Positions 26,932-35,755 of a stretch of 64,000 bases of DNA are shown piece by piece. The first letter of the stretch is position 1, and each line of letters begins with the position of its first letter. The position numbers were made by a program, and so were the translations under genes. The DNA comes from Candidatus Eisenbacteria bacterium (lineage in GTDB: Bacteria; Eisenbacteria; RBG-16-71-46; JACRLI01), in the NCBI GenBank assembly GCA_016235265.1, contig JACRLI010000015.1, forward strand, positions 312,401 through 376,400, in the 5' to 3' direction. The notes under the pieces were generated by a model. It was not told the DNA's origin. It was given only the letters and a program-made list of their open reading frames with translations, and searched no databases.

Positions 26932-27266
26932 AGAGGCTTGCCGGATCGCCTCGGACGTTTGCGGAGCCCGGCGATGCGGCCCTGGAGGGTGGTTTCAGGA
27001 GCAGCCAGGCGCTTCAGGTAGGCCCGGAGCGCCCGGTAGGCAAAGTAGCGCGGGTCGATTCGGAACATGCGCGTGCGGCCGATGGACCGCCCGGCGACCA
27101 ATCCGTCTCGCTCGAGGCTGAGGACAGCCTTCTGCAGGACGGAAACGGGGACCGCGAGCACGCGCTCGAGCTCCCTGGGGTAGCTCTCCGACAGGAGTTC
27201 CAAGGCAAGCAGCACCTTGGTCCGGGTGGCGCTGCCAAATGGGCTTGAGGAGGTCTTGACCGCCAT
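26928..27266 (-). CDS. Winged-helix regulator, partner of the nucleotidyltransferase
   Basis: A 112-residue protein. It has a winged helix-turn-helix (SESYPRELERVLAVPVSVLQ, then KAVLSLERDGLVAG) with a wing containing GRTRMFRIDPRYFA, and a basic C-terminal helix. Similar small regulators sit beside nucleotidyltransferase genes in AbiE-like systems. No ribosome site precedes the ATG. A good promoter ends 8 bases upstream, so the transcript is probably leaderless, and the palindrome GTCATATGAC overlapping the -10 box is a likely operator for this protein. Confidence 0.75.
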   Translation of the reverse strand: MAVKTSSSPFGSATRTKVLLALELLSESYPRELERVLAVPVSVLQKAVLSLERDGLVAGRSIGRTRMFRIDPRYFAYRALRAYLKRLAAPETTLQGRIAGLRKRPRRSGKPL

Positions 27267-27303
27267 AGGAGGTCATATGACATCCAGGAGAGGTCAATGT
27301 CAA
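27267..27303 (-). promoter_or_regulatory. Leaderless promoter and operator of the wHTH-nucleotidyltransferase pair
   Basis: TTGACA (27303-27298), 17 bases, TCATAT (27280-27275), then 8 bases to ATG. The 10-base palindrome GTCATATGAC spans 27272-27281. An outer inverted repeat GTCTTGAC/GTCAAGAC lies at 27253-27260 and 27298-27305. Confidence 0.6.
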
Positions 27304-27488
27304 GACTGAAAATGGGCGCGTACCGCCCCGAGCGCGCCTCATGTTCATCGATTTTGAAAGCCGTCAGCCACGGGACGCCAAACTTCGAAATCGGCGCCGG
27401 GATGCAGTACGGCTGCGGGGATCGAGATCACTGCCAGCCGGGAGGGCCGCCGCGTCCGCAGGCACCACGGGGCCTTCCCGTGCCTCGA

Positions 27489-29770
27489 TCAACGGACCGA
27501 GGTGACTGTCCCCGTGAGGACCTTGCCCCCCGCGATCAGGCGGTAGAAGTAGAGCCCGCTCGACGTGGATCGGCCGGACTCGTCGCGGCCGTCCCACGTG
27601 ACGGAGTGCTCTCCTGCCGGAACGGGCCCGTTCACAAGCTGCCGCACCAGCCGCCCGGTCGCGTCGTAGATCGCGAATCCCACGCGCCGCCCGCGAGGTA
27701 ATCCACGTAGCCGGTGTCCGGCTGCTGGCTCACCAGGTTGCCCGGCCCGGGCACGAAGCCCTGGGTGCCACCCCGGTGCAGGCGATAGAAGGCAAGGTCC
27801 GCCTCGGTGTTCTTCCCCCAGTGCAGCGCCGTGGAGGAACCGGAGTAGTTCCCCGTGAAGGGAGACGGCTTGGCGGGCGGAAGGTTGTCCACGGAGAATC
27901 CGCTCTCGGGGCTCGAGGCCCAGAACGGTATGCCCCCCGTCTTTTCCGCCAGGACCATGAAGGAAGTGTACGGGTACGAGCCGGACATGGAGTCGCCGGT
28001 GGTCGCCGCCACGTAGCTGTATCCCGGGAACCCGCGGGCCGGCTGGGTGGCCACGTATTCCCAGTAGAGTGTCTGGCTGCCGTGGATGGATGTCCGGATC
28101 CACCTGTCATTCGCGCCGGACGCGGCACGCGTGGCCCCGGCCAAGTGCGCCCCCCCGGCAAGCAGCAGGGCGGCGGCACGCGTCGGCACCCGCCGCCAGA
28201 TCGAGTACTGCTGGAGCTCGAAGGATGGACTGACGTCGAGGTAGCTGGCCGTCCACTCCACCGCCACCCTGCCGCCCTGGTCGTTGAGCACGTCGCGGAT
28301 GCGGGAGATCATGGGCTCGGGATCGCCGAGCTGGCCGAAGCGCTCCACGCGCTGGGCATAGATGTCGTTGAGGCCGGCACGGCTGTCGGCCCAGGCCACC
28401 ACGGAGCCACCCGCGCCGTCAGCGCATACCACGGGATACCATTGCGATCCCGTTGCTGTACACACGGGGCGCCCGTTCGTGGGCCAGGCACCATCCGTCG
28501 AGCCGGAGGCAAGGACGTGCTGGGCGTAGATGTCGCTGGACGTCCCGCCGCGCTGGTCGCCCCAGGCGATGATGGCGCCGCCGGCTCCGTCCGACGCGAT
28601 GACGGGGGTATTCTGGATGCCCGCCGCGGTGCACACGCCGCGCCCGTTCATGGGCCAGGCGGGATCCGCCACCCCGGCTGCAGGAACGTGGTGAGCGTAG
28701 ATATCGGAGGTCCCCGAGCGATCGTCACTCCAGGCAATGAGGGCGCCCCCGCTCCCATCCGATGTGATCATCGGTTGGTACTGGTTGGCGACATCCGTGC
28801 ACAATCCCACGCCCATGGCGATCCAGTTGGGATCCGACTGGCCGCTTGCCAGCACATGTTGCGCGTAAATGTCTCAGTTTCCGCTGCGGCCATCCTGCCA
28901 CGCGACGATACCTCCGCCCGCGCCATCCGTGACCATGGCGCTCACGTACTGATCGCCGGGAGATCCGGCCACCAGGAGACCGATGGCCGGCCAGAGCGGG
29001 TCCAGGGCTCCGGACGCCAGCACGTGGTGCGCATAGGCCTGCCAGGAGGTCCCACTGCGGCGATCTTGCCAGGCGAGGATGGCCCCGCCGACGCCATCCG
29101 AGACCACCGCCTGGGCCGTCTGGTCGCCGGCAGCCGTGCACACCGCGCGGCCGTTCACGGGCCAGGCGGGATCCACCGTTCCGGAGGCCAGCACGTGCTG
29201 GGCGTAGATGTCGTTGTTGGTACCGCTGCGGTAGTCCGCCCAGGCCACGATCGCCCCGCCACTGCCGTCGGAGGCAATCGCAAAGCTGTAGTTGCCCTGG
29301 TCGTTGGCTGCGGTGCACAGGGCACGGCCATTCGCTGGCCAGGCGGGGTCCACCATCCCCGATGCCAGCACATGCTGGGCGTAGATGTCATCGTTCGTTC
29401 CGGATCGGCGGTCAATCCACGAGATAATGGCTCCTCCCGCACCGTCAGAGACGATGGAGGCGTAGGTCTGTGAGTTGGCTGCGGTGCACACGGCCACGCC
29501 GTTTACCGGCCAGGCGGGGTCCACTGTGCCCGAGGCCAGCACGTGCTGGGTGTAGATGTCGGTACTGCTGCCCCGGGAATCCTGCCACGCCACGATCATG
29601 CCGCCGGCCCCGTCCGGGATGGCATTCGGCAAGTCCTGGGTGCTCGCGGCAGTGCACACGGGCAGGTTGGTAAGGGGGGAGCTCGGCCAGCTGGCCCGCG
29701 CGATCCGGGCCACGGGAACGAGTGCCAGGAGCATCAGCAGAGCGGCAATGCAGCATCGGGTTGGACGCAC
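27489..29770 (-). pseudogene. Secreted repeat protein with FlgD tail, broken twice
   Basis: One ancestral gene. The 5' part has a signal peptide and about ten repeats of 45-50 residues, each with DGAGGAIVAW, a D-x-R-S-G-T segment, DIYAQHVLASG and WP-x-NGR-x-VCTA. An in-frame TGA at 28876-28874 replaces the residue after RSGN, and the same frame then continues in register for 400 codons. Near 27685-27695 the reading frame jumps from a fibronectin-like segment (TGYVDYLAG) into the +1-related frame of a FlgD tail (VGFAIYDATGRLV ... SGLYFYRLIAGG). The linker expected between these domains is missing, which suggests an internal deletion. It was probably a surface protein and is no longer intact. 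Confidence 0.8.
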
Positions 29771-29999
29771 GCAGCACCTCCAGGTAGTGGGCCTCCCTCG
29801 AACGCAGGCACGCCGCCGGATCGCGGAATTGGACTCGCGCCCAAATCGGCATATTCAATGGTAGAACCCTGAGGACGCGGGCGACTAGCAGTCCGAAAGT
29901 TGCGTGAGCGACGGAGAAGTTGGGGCGGGATGACCCGGTGAGGGAGTTCCCGCCACGGCAGGCGGGGGCTGCGCGGGAGTTGCGTTCCCCTGCCCCGGT

Positions 30000-30913
30000 T
30001 CATTTCTGGGGCGCGAAGATCCCACGATACTCGGAGGCCGCCACGCCAACGATGCGGCGGAACGACTGGCGGAAGTGGGCGGAGTGTGCGAAGCCGCTCT
30101 CGCGGGCGATCTCCTGGATGGCACGGTCCGTCTGCAGGAGCAGCTCACACGCGTGCCGTACCCGGAGCCTCGTGATGTAGGTCCGCATTCGCTCTCCGAT
30201 GGTCCGGGCAAACAGGTGAGCGACGTACTTCTCGTTCTTGCCCACGGCCTTCGCCACCCGAACCAGCGAGAGATCGCTGTCTGCGTACTGCCGATGCAAG
30301 TAGTCCAGGATCCGGCTGATCAGCGAATCCAACTGGACCGCCTTGCCGTCGCCACGCGCGTCGGCCTCCCGTGTGCCGGCGGTCTCCACGACCGGCCGGA
30401 ACGGCTGTCTGGTCTGGTGCAGCCGGTTCACGGAGGCCCTCAGGGCACGAATCTCCTCCTTCAGCAGATGCGCGTCGAGATCCTGGCATGGTCGGGTGAT
30501 CATGGACTCCAGCAGTCGCGCGAGGAGACGAAACTGCCCCGCTGGGACTTCGGGACCGCAGACGCACTTCGCCAGGCCTACGACCTCGTCGCCGAGGGCG
30601 ATGGGAACTCCCACGCAGCGAAGTCCAAGCGGACAAGTATGCACGCGGCTGTCGTGAAGTCTCCGCGCCGACAGGAGGTGCCTGCGCCACTCGGCGTCGC
30701 ACGGGTTGCCGCGGGTCACGTCCCGCAGCCGCTCTGCGCACCGGGGATGCACCGGGGGGATGGCAGGCCGCGGGCCATTCCCTGCATGGGCGGGCAGGCG
30801 AGGGTGGTGGCAACCGGAAGTCCCGTGAGCCTCGAAAAATCGCGCGCGGCATCCCGAATCAGGTTGGGAAGCCTGGCCAGGGCGATCGCTCGCCTGTCGC
30901 AGAGGCGCCGCAT
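30000..30913 (-). CDS. PocR/AraC-type transcriptional regulator, frame broken at a C tract
   Basis: The C-terminal 100 residues are an AraC DNA-binding domain (LSLVRVAKAVGKNEKYVAHLF, AIQEIARESGFAHSAHFRQSF). The centre has PocR-type sensory sequence (HTCPLGLRCVGVPIALGDEV). The N-terminal part (MRRLCDRRAIALARLPNLI, DFSRLTGLPVATTLACPP) is encoded from 30913 with a good AGGGAGGG ribosome site but in another frame. The two frames join if one C is added to the run of six at 30754-30759. The 250-codon frame from GTG 30752 alone would lack the start of the sensory domain. A sequencing slip, a mutation or phase variation are all possible. Confidence 0.75.
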
Positions 30914-31055
30914 GGGAGACCCTCCCTGCCCTCAGGATTCAAACAGGGCCCGGGGCGATTGACTTCGAACCACCCGCCCAGGTGACGGGCACTCCACAGC
31001 TCCACCACCCCCGACGAGGGCACGGCTTCCGGGAGCGGCCGCGTCGCTTCACTCT

Positions 31056-31089
31056 TTCAGGCGGACACCCTCTTCAGGCGGACACCCTC
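31056..31089. repeat. 17-bp tandem duplication
   Basis: TTCAGGCGGACACCCTC occurs twice in direct succession (31056-31072 and 31073-31089). The rest of 30914-31214 shows no firm gene. Confidence 0.85.
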
Positions 31090-31191
31090 GCATTTGCTCC
31101 CGATGTGGTGAGAGTGAACGACGATGCTCGCGCCGCGCGCGTTGATGGCCACCGCGACATTCAGTCGGCCCGCCTCGATCGGCATTGCCAT
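31057..31191 (-). CDS. Possible 44-residue small protein
   Basis: The frame opens with ATG at 31191, 24 bases after the lipoprotein gene on the same strand. The sequence (MPIEAGRLNVAVAINARGAS, VVHSHHIGSKCEG) reads like protein, but there is no ribosome site. The 17-bp duplication alters its last residues. Low confidence. Confidence 0.2.
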   Translation of the reverse strand: MAMPIEAGRLNVAVAINARGASIVVHSHHIGSKCEGVRLKRVSA

Positions 31192-31214
31192 GCCGCGAAT
31201 TGGAGCGCACCACC

Positions 31215-31952
31215 CTAGTCCGGGCTGCCGTCGCGGTTCCGGTCCTTGAACACGTGGATCGAATCCTTCAAGTTATCCGCGATCTCGGACTCGCTGTGGG
31301 GGTCTGCCGGATCGAGAAGACCGCCATGCTTGTCGTCGAACCACCCCCCCGCGCTCACCCGCAGGGTGACCGTGGCCACCGGGTCGGCCTCGCTCACAAC
31401 AAGCTCCGGAGACAGGTCGATCTTCTGTTTCGCGTTGACACGCGAGCGGACAAGGACTTCTTCCATGGCGCCCTGACTGTACACCCTGCACGTCAGGATG
31501 ATGCTGTACTTGTCGCCCTGCAGGAAGTCGTCGAACTGGGCCCGCTCCGCCGGGGGCAGGGCTGCCACCTCGCCGGATTCGATCTTGTGGACATCAAACT
31601 CCACCCGGCGATACGTCGCGAACGGCACGTCGATCGAGGAGATGTCCTGCACGTTTCCGGCCAGGTTCAGCTCCAGCACGAATGGCAACGTACGGAAGCT
31701 GGCACTGTCCGATTGGCCCTTGAACTTGATGTCGCGGAGCACGAATCTTGCCCGCGTGACCACGATCGAGTCGATCGCGGCCGCGTTCCTTCCGGCCTGC
31801 GGAGGAACCCGCCGCGAGGAGGCGATTGCCGCGGCAGAGTACTTGGACGCCATTGAAATCGTGCCCTGACTGTCTTTGTCGCAGCCCTCGAGGCACCCGA
31901 TCAGCAGGAGCCCTGCTGTGGCAGTGGCAATGGTGTTTCCGGTGTGACGCAT
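31215..31952 (-). CDS. Putative lipoprotein beside the cytochrome operon
   Basis: A 245-residue lipoprotein. The signal ends in the lipobox LLIGC (Cys near residue 20), followed by LEGCDKD. The mature region is beta-rich (IDSIVVTRARFVLRDIKFKG, LPFVLELNLAGNVQDISSID) and ends with a short calcium-loop-like DRNRDGSPD. I cannot assign a family with confidence. GGAGAG precedes the ATG. It follows the Crp/Fnr gene by 28 bases on the same strand, so it is probably co-transcribed and part of the same envelope electron-transfer region. Confidence 0.7.
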   Translation of the reverse strand: MRHTGNTIATATAGLLLIGCLEGCDKDSQGTISMASKYSAAAIASSRRVPPQAGRNAAAIDSIVVTRARFVLRDIKFKGQSDSASFRTLPFVLELNLAGNVQDISSIDVPFATYRRVEFDVHKIESGEVAALPPAERAQFDDFLQGDKYSIILTCRVYSQGAMEEVLVRSRVNAKQKIDLSPELVVSEADPVATVTLRVSAGGWFDDKHGGLLDPADPHSESEIADNLKDSIHVFKDRNRDGSPD

Positions 31953-31980
31953 GTTCGCTCTCCTGTATCCGCGGCCGGAT

Positions 31981-32676
31981 CTATTCCGATTCGGTCACGA
32001 TTTCGCGGAGCTTCTCGCAGTTGAGGACATGGATTCTCCCCCGGGCCAGCTCCAGCACTCCCCTGGCCTCCAGGTCCTCCAGCAGCCGACTTACGCGCTC
32101 GCGCACCGTGCCGAGTTCCGATGCCAGGTCCTGGTGCGTGAGCATGAGCTCCCGGGTGGTCCGGGCCTCGCACTGCCTCAGAAGCGCGGCGGCAAGACGC
32201 TTGTCCAGGTGCTCGAAGGTCACCGCGGAGGCCAGGTCGATGAGTTCGGCGAGACGATTCGAGAAGGCGTCGAAGACATAGGCGCGGAACTCGGGCACCT
32301 CGCCGGTCAGTGACGTGAACAGCGGAACGGGCAGCAGGACTCCCTCGATGTCACGCTCCACCACTCCCCGGGCGGGGTAGTCCGAGCACGCCAGTACGCA
32401 ACTCAGCGTGATGACGCAGATCTGCGTGGGGCTCACTCTGTACAGGGTGAGCTCCCTCCCTCGAGGGCCGGCCTTCGACACCCGGATCAGGCCGCGGTCG
32501 AGCAGCAGCATCCCCCCGCAATGACTCCCCTCGTCGAACAGCACCGTTCCGGCGACACGCCTGACCACGGCCGCGTTGCTGGTGATCTCCCCACGCACCA
32601 GACCGGAGGCGGCCTCCATCCTGGGCACCTGCCGGCAAAGGATGGAGAAGGCCGTGGAGTCGTCACTGCGCTGCAT
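31981..32676 (-). CDS. Crp/Fnr-family transcriptional regulator
   Basis: A 231-residue regulator. The N-terminal cyclic-nucleotide-like beta-roll is seen in FDEGSHCGGMLLLDRGLIRV and RELTLYRVSPTQICVITLS. A long dimerisation helix follows, and the C-terminal helix-turn-helix is LTHQDLASELGTVRERVSRLL. The sensory domain holds several cysteines (ITLSCVLACSDY), but they do not form an evident N-terminal Fnr cluster motif, so the signal is unclear. AGGGAG precedes the start. It is divergent from the multihaem operon and is the natural candidate to control it. Confidence 0.88.
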   Translation of the reverse strand: MQRSDDSTAFSILCRQVPRMEAASGLVRGEITSNAAVVRRVAGTVLFDEGSHCGGMLLLDRGLIRVSKAGPRGRELTLYRVSPTQICVITLSCVLACSDYPARGVVERDIEGVLLPVPLFTSLTGEVPEFRAYVFDAFSNRLAELIDLASAVTFEHLDKRLAAALLRQCEARTTRELMLTHQDLASELGTVRERVSRLLEDLEARGVLELARGRIHVLNCEKLREIVTESE

Positions 32677-32970
32677 GGGGTCACTCCCTTCGGGAATCGA
32701 TGGACCTGCCAGGGCGGGATCGGGCGCTCCGATTTCGCGGCCGCGCCGGCGGCCCGGACGCTATTTCTGAGTCACCACGAAGAAAACGCTGGATGCGTGA
32801 CGTATGGCACTGAACCCGTCCTCATGGATTGCGATTATTGAACACGCATTCCTTGCCCGTGAATCGTACCCGAGTTTGTGAAAGTTGGTCAGTGCCTTTT
32901 GTCACACAACTGCGCCGACACGAGGCCACCCAAGGCTGCCGCACGGGCCGCAAGTCCGGAGGGAGAACGA
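32677..32970. promoter_or_regulatory. Divergent control region of crp-like gene and cytochrome operon
   Basis: Locally AT-richer sequence of 294 bases. TGTGAAAGTTGGTCAG (near 32876) and TTTGTCACACAA (near 32898) are half-matches to Crp-type sites. No -10/-35 pair is convincing. Confidence 0.35.
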
Positions 32971-33669
32971 ATGGAGGGGATGTACCTGAAGCAGATGAGC
33001 CATCCGCGGCCTGGACGGCTGACCCGGGGCCTGCTGGCCGGCGGCGTTGGGCTTCTGGCGGTTGCCTCCGTGGCGTGGCCGCAGCCGTCCGGGGCGGCAG
33101 CCGCCCCGAACCCCGTCAAGGGCAAGGTCATATTCACGAAGACCTGCGTGGCGTGCCACGGGGAGAAGGCCCAGGGCAAGCGGGACTTGAATTCGCCGGC
33201 GCTCCACACGCAGGAGCCCTGGTATCTGGCCGCGCAGCTGCAGAAGTTCCGCAGCGGTCTTCGCGGGGTCGACCCCAAGGACGCCGGCGGGCTAGTGATG
33301 AGGCCGATGGCCCTGTCGTTGCCCGACGAGCAGGCGGTCCTGGATGTCGCCGCATACGTCTCGAGCATCGAGGGCCCTCCCGCGACACCCGAGGTGAAGG
33401 GGGATGCACAGGCGGGCGCAGCCACGTTCATCAAGGTGTGCGCGGCCTGCCATGGCGATGGAGCCAGGGGCAGGCCGGACCTCAAGACCCCCGCCCTGGT
33501 GGGGCAGAACGACTGGTACGTGGTGCTCCAGCTCCAGAAGTTCAAGCAGGGGCTGCGCGGCGCAGATCTCAAGGACGCCACGGGCGCCCAGATGCGGGCG
33601 ATGGCCCTGACCCTGACCAGCGACGTGGCCATGAAGGACGTGGCCGCCTACATCGCAAGGCTCAAATAG
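32971..33669 (+). CDS. Exported dihaem c-type cytochrome
   Basis: A 232-residue periplasmic electron carrier made of two class I cytochrome c domains of the c4/c553 type. Each has a haem site (KTCVACHGEKAQG and KVCAACHGDGARG) with a distal Met (RPMAL and RAMAL). The repeats are clearly duplicated: PWYLAAQLQKFRSGLRG against DWYVVLQLQKFKQGLRG. A hydrophobic signal segment (LLAGGVGLLAVASVAW) is near the N-terminus. Start 32971 is preceded by GGAGGGAG. It is the first gene of the multihaem operon and could bring electrons from the inner membrane to the conduit. Confidence 0.9.
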   Translation: MEGMYLKQMSHPRPGRLTRGLLAGGVGLLAVASVAWPQPSGAAAAPNPVKGKVIFTKTCVACHGEKAQGKRDLNSPALHTQEPWYLAAQLQKFRSGLRGVDPKDAGGLVMRPMALSLPDEQAVLDVAAYVSSIEGPPATPEVKGDAQAGAATFIKVCAACHGDGARGRPDLKTPALVGQNDWYVVLQLQKFKQGLRGADLKDATGAQMRAMALTLTSDVAMKDVAAYIARLK

Positions 33670-33747
33670 CCACGGCCCGCAGTTGCGCAGGCCGGGGATC
33701 ATGATGGACCCGTCAAGGCAGCCGCGGAACCGAGGGACGGCAAATGC

Positions 33748-34521
33748 ATGAGGACGATGGCGCAGTTCGCACGACAGGCCTCCCCACTCCGGACTTTCGG
33801 ATGGAGAGTCGCCGGTCTTGTGCCGACGCTCCTCCTGTTCCCGAGCCTGACGCACGCCCAGTGGCCGGCCGGCAGCGAGGTGGTGCAGACGGTCCACAAT
33901 CTCTCGCGGACCGCACAGGTAAGCCCGATGAGCGGGTTCATCGCCAACTACGGCCAGGCCTGCGTGTACTGCCACGGCCCGCACGGCACGCAGGGAAATC
34001 GCCCGCTCTGGAATCGTCAGCTCCCCACGGGGCCCTACCGCATGTACGAGAGCAACACCCTGGACATGATCATCGACGCCCAGCCGACCTCCACGACCCG
34101 GCTGTGCCTTTCCTGCCACGACGGCACGGTGCCACTGGACCGCATCACCGACAAGCCTCGCGGGTACGAGACGGTGGGCGGCAACGGAGAGACGATAAAG
34201 CTCTGCGCCACCGACTGTCACAAGGGCGGAGACCCGAAGGGCGGCTTCAACTGGGAGCACGTCTGGTTCGAGCCCGATCTGCGCAAGCACCACCCGGTCT
34301 CCATCGCGTACGACCCCACCCGCGACCGGACTTTCACTCCCGTCTCGTTCGTGGAGGCGGCCGGGCTGCGTCTTGTGGACGGCAAGGTGGAGTGCATCAC
34401 GTGCCACGAGCCTCACTCGCAGCAGTACCAGCCATTCCTGCGGCGAAGCAATGCCACCGGGAGCCTCTGCTCGGCATGCCACACGGGGGCAACCGGCCGC
34501 TCCACGGCCCATTTCTGGTAG
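33748..34521 (+). CDS. Pentahaem c-type cytochrome with one CX3CH site
   Basis: A 257-residue exported multihaem cytochrome with a signal peptide ending THA. Haem motifs in order are CVYCH (GPHG), CLSCH (DGT), CATDCH, CITCH (EPHS) and CSACH. The third has three residues between the cysteines, a less common haem attachment form. The protein is a paralogue of the tetrahaem cytochrome two genes downstream: both share VHNLS, ACVYCH-x-PHG, PLWNR, CLSCHDGTV-x-LD and HHPVS. The third haem and its flanks are an insertion relative to that paralogue. It probably carries electrons in the periplasm or outside the cell. Confidence 0.9.
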   Translation: MRTMAQFARQASPLRTFGWRVAGLVPTLLLFPSLTHAQWPAGSEVVQTVHNLSRTAQVSPMSGFIANYGQACVYCHGPHGTQGNRPLWNRQLPTGPYRMYESNTLDMIIDAQPTSTTRLCLSCHDGTVPLDRITDKPRGYETVGGNGETIKLCATDCHKGGDPKGGFNWEHVWFEPDLRKHHPVSIAYDPTRDRTFTPVSFVEAAGLRLVDGKVECITCHEPHSQQYQPFLRRSNATGSLCSACHTGATGRSTAHFW

Positions 34522-34531
34522 GAGCGTGCGC

Positions 34532-35755
34532 ATGAAGTCCGTCCGGCAATCCCCTCCCCTTCGCTGGGCGCTCGCCGCCACGGCCGCCGCCCTGCTCTTA
34601 GCGGGCGCGGCGGCCGCGCGGGATGCGGCGGTTCCGGGCGAACCGCCGATGTGGCCGCTTCCGCCCGAGCCCGCCAGGGTGCGGTACGTGTCGGAGTTCC
34701 GCAGCGCCCGCGACCTGGGCCGGTCGGGGTCGCTGCTGGGGAGGATCGCGCGCGGGCTCGTCGGTGCACGGGGCTCGGGCGAGCTGGGGCTGGCCCGGCC
34801 CGCGGACGTATACGCCCCGGACAGCACGCAGGTGTTCGTGACCGACGCATCTGGAAGCAAGCTCTTCCTGTTCGACTACAACGATCGTTCCGTGCGGGTC
34901 CTCGGCACGGAGGGAGACGGAGCTCTCTCCAAGCCCATGGGGCTGGGCGGCGACCGCTCCGAGGTGTACGTCACCGATCCACCCTCCCGGCGCGTGGTGG
35001 TCTTCGACCTGGACGGCCATTTCCTGCGGGCATTCGGGGGGCCGGGTGCGCTTCTCAACCCGGTGGACGTGGCGGTGGACCCCGCGAGCCACAGGGCCTG
35101 GGTCGTGGACAGCTACCTCCACCAGGTGGTGGTGTTCGATTCCGCGGGCGTGGTGCTCCGGCGCATCGGGAAGACCGTGGCGGAGGCCACTACCAAGGAG
35201 AGCGAGTGGCGCAGCCCGGTTACCGGGCACGAGACGGGCGGTTCGGAGCGGGGATCACACGACGTGGTGGAGAATCGCGGTGGGGGCAATGGGGAATTCC
35301 TGTATCCCTGCTCGATCGCGCGATCCCCCGAAGGCCATTTCCACGTGGTGGACGGCCTGAACGGCCGCGTTCAGTCCTTTGACCAGGAGGGGACCTTCCT
35401 CTCCACCTTCGGACGCCTGGGGGACACCCCCGGCTCTCTGCCGCGCCCCAAGGGCATCGCCTGCGACTCCGACAGCAACATCTACCTGGTGGACGCGGCG
35501 TTCAACAACTTACAGATCTTCAATGGCCGCGGGGAATTGCTGCTCGCGGTGGGGGGACTGGGGCAGGCGGCGGGCCGATTCTGGCTGCCGCTGGGCCTGC
35601 ACATAGACAGCAACGACCGGATCTACGTGGCCGACCGCTACAACGGCCGCGTTCAGATCCTCCAATACCTGCGTCCACACTCCGCCCTGGGCGGGGATCC
35701 CGTGGTGATGCAGGCCGCCCCAAGGACCCCGGTGAAGGAGGAGAAACATGAGTAG
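34532..35755 (+). CDS. Exported NHL-repeat beta-propeller
   Basis: A 407-residue exported propeller protein with signal peptide MKSVRQSPPLRWALAATAAA. At least six NHL-type blades are visible, each with a D-x-x-N/S-x-x-Y/V-V-x-D core (DSTQVFVTDASGSKLFLFD, DRSEVYVTDPPSRRVVVFD, SHRAWVVDSYLHQVVVFD, EGHFHVVDGLNGRVQSFD, DSNIYLVDAAFNNLQIFN, NDRIYVADRYNGRVQILQ). It has no haem motif. NHL proteins accompany cytochrome nanowire and conduit loci in other bacteria, probably as scaffolds. Its ribosome site overlaps the stop of the pentahaem gene, and it overlaps the next gene by 8 bases. Confidence 0.9.
   Translation: MKSVRQSPPLRWALAATAAALLLAGAAAARDAAVPGEPPMWPLPPEPARVRYVSEFRSARDLGRSGSLLGRIARGLVGARGSGELGLARPADVYAPDSTQVFVTDASGSKLFLFDYNDRSVRVLGTEGDGALSKPMGLGGDRSEVYVTDPPSRRVVVFDLDGHFLRAFGGPGALLNPVDVAVDPASHRAWVVDSYLHQVVVFDSAGVVLRRIGKTVAEATTKESEWRSPVTGHETGGSERGSHDVVENRGGGNGEFLYPCSIARSPEGHFHVVDGLNGRVQSFDQEGTFLSTFGRLGDTPGSLPRPKGIACDSDSNIYLVDAAFNNLQIFNGRGELLLAVGGLGQAAGRFWLPLGLHIDSNDRIYVADRYNGRVQILQYLRPHSALGGDPVVMQAAPRTPVKEEKHE

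Noticed and set aside
28874..28876. TGA in the repeat protein as a second selenocysteine codon
   Set aside because: The aligned position in the other repeats is Ser, Asn or Asp, not Cys; no redox motif is nearby, and the gene has another lesion.
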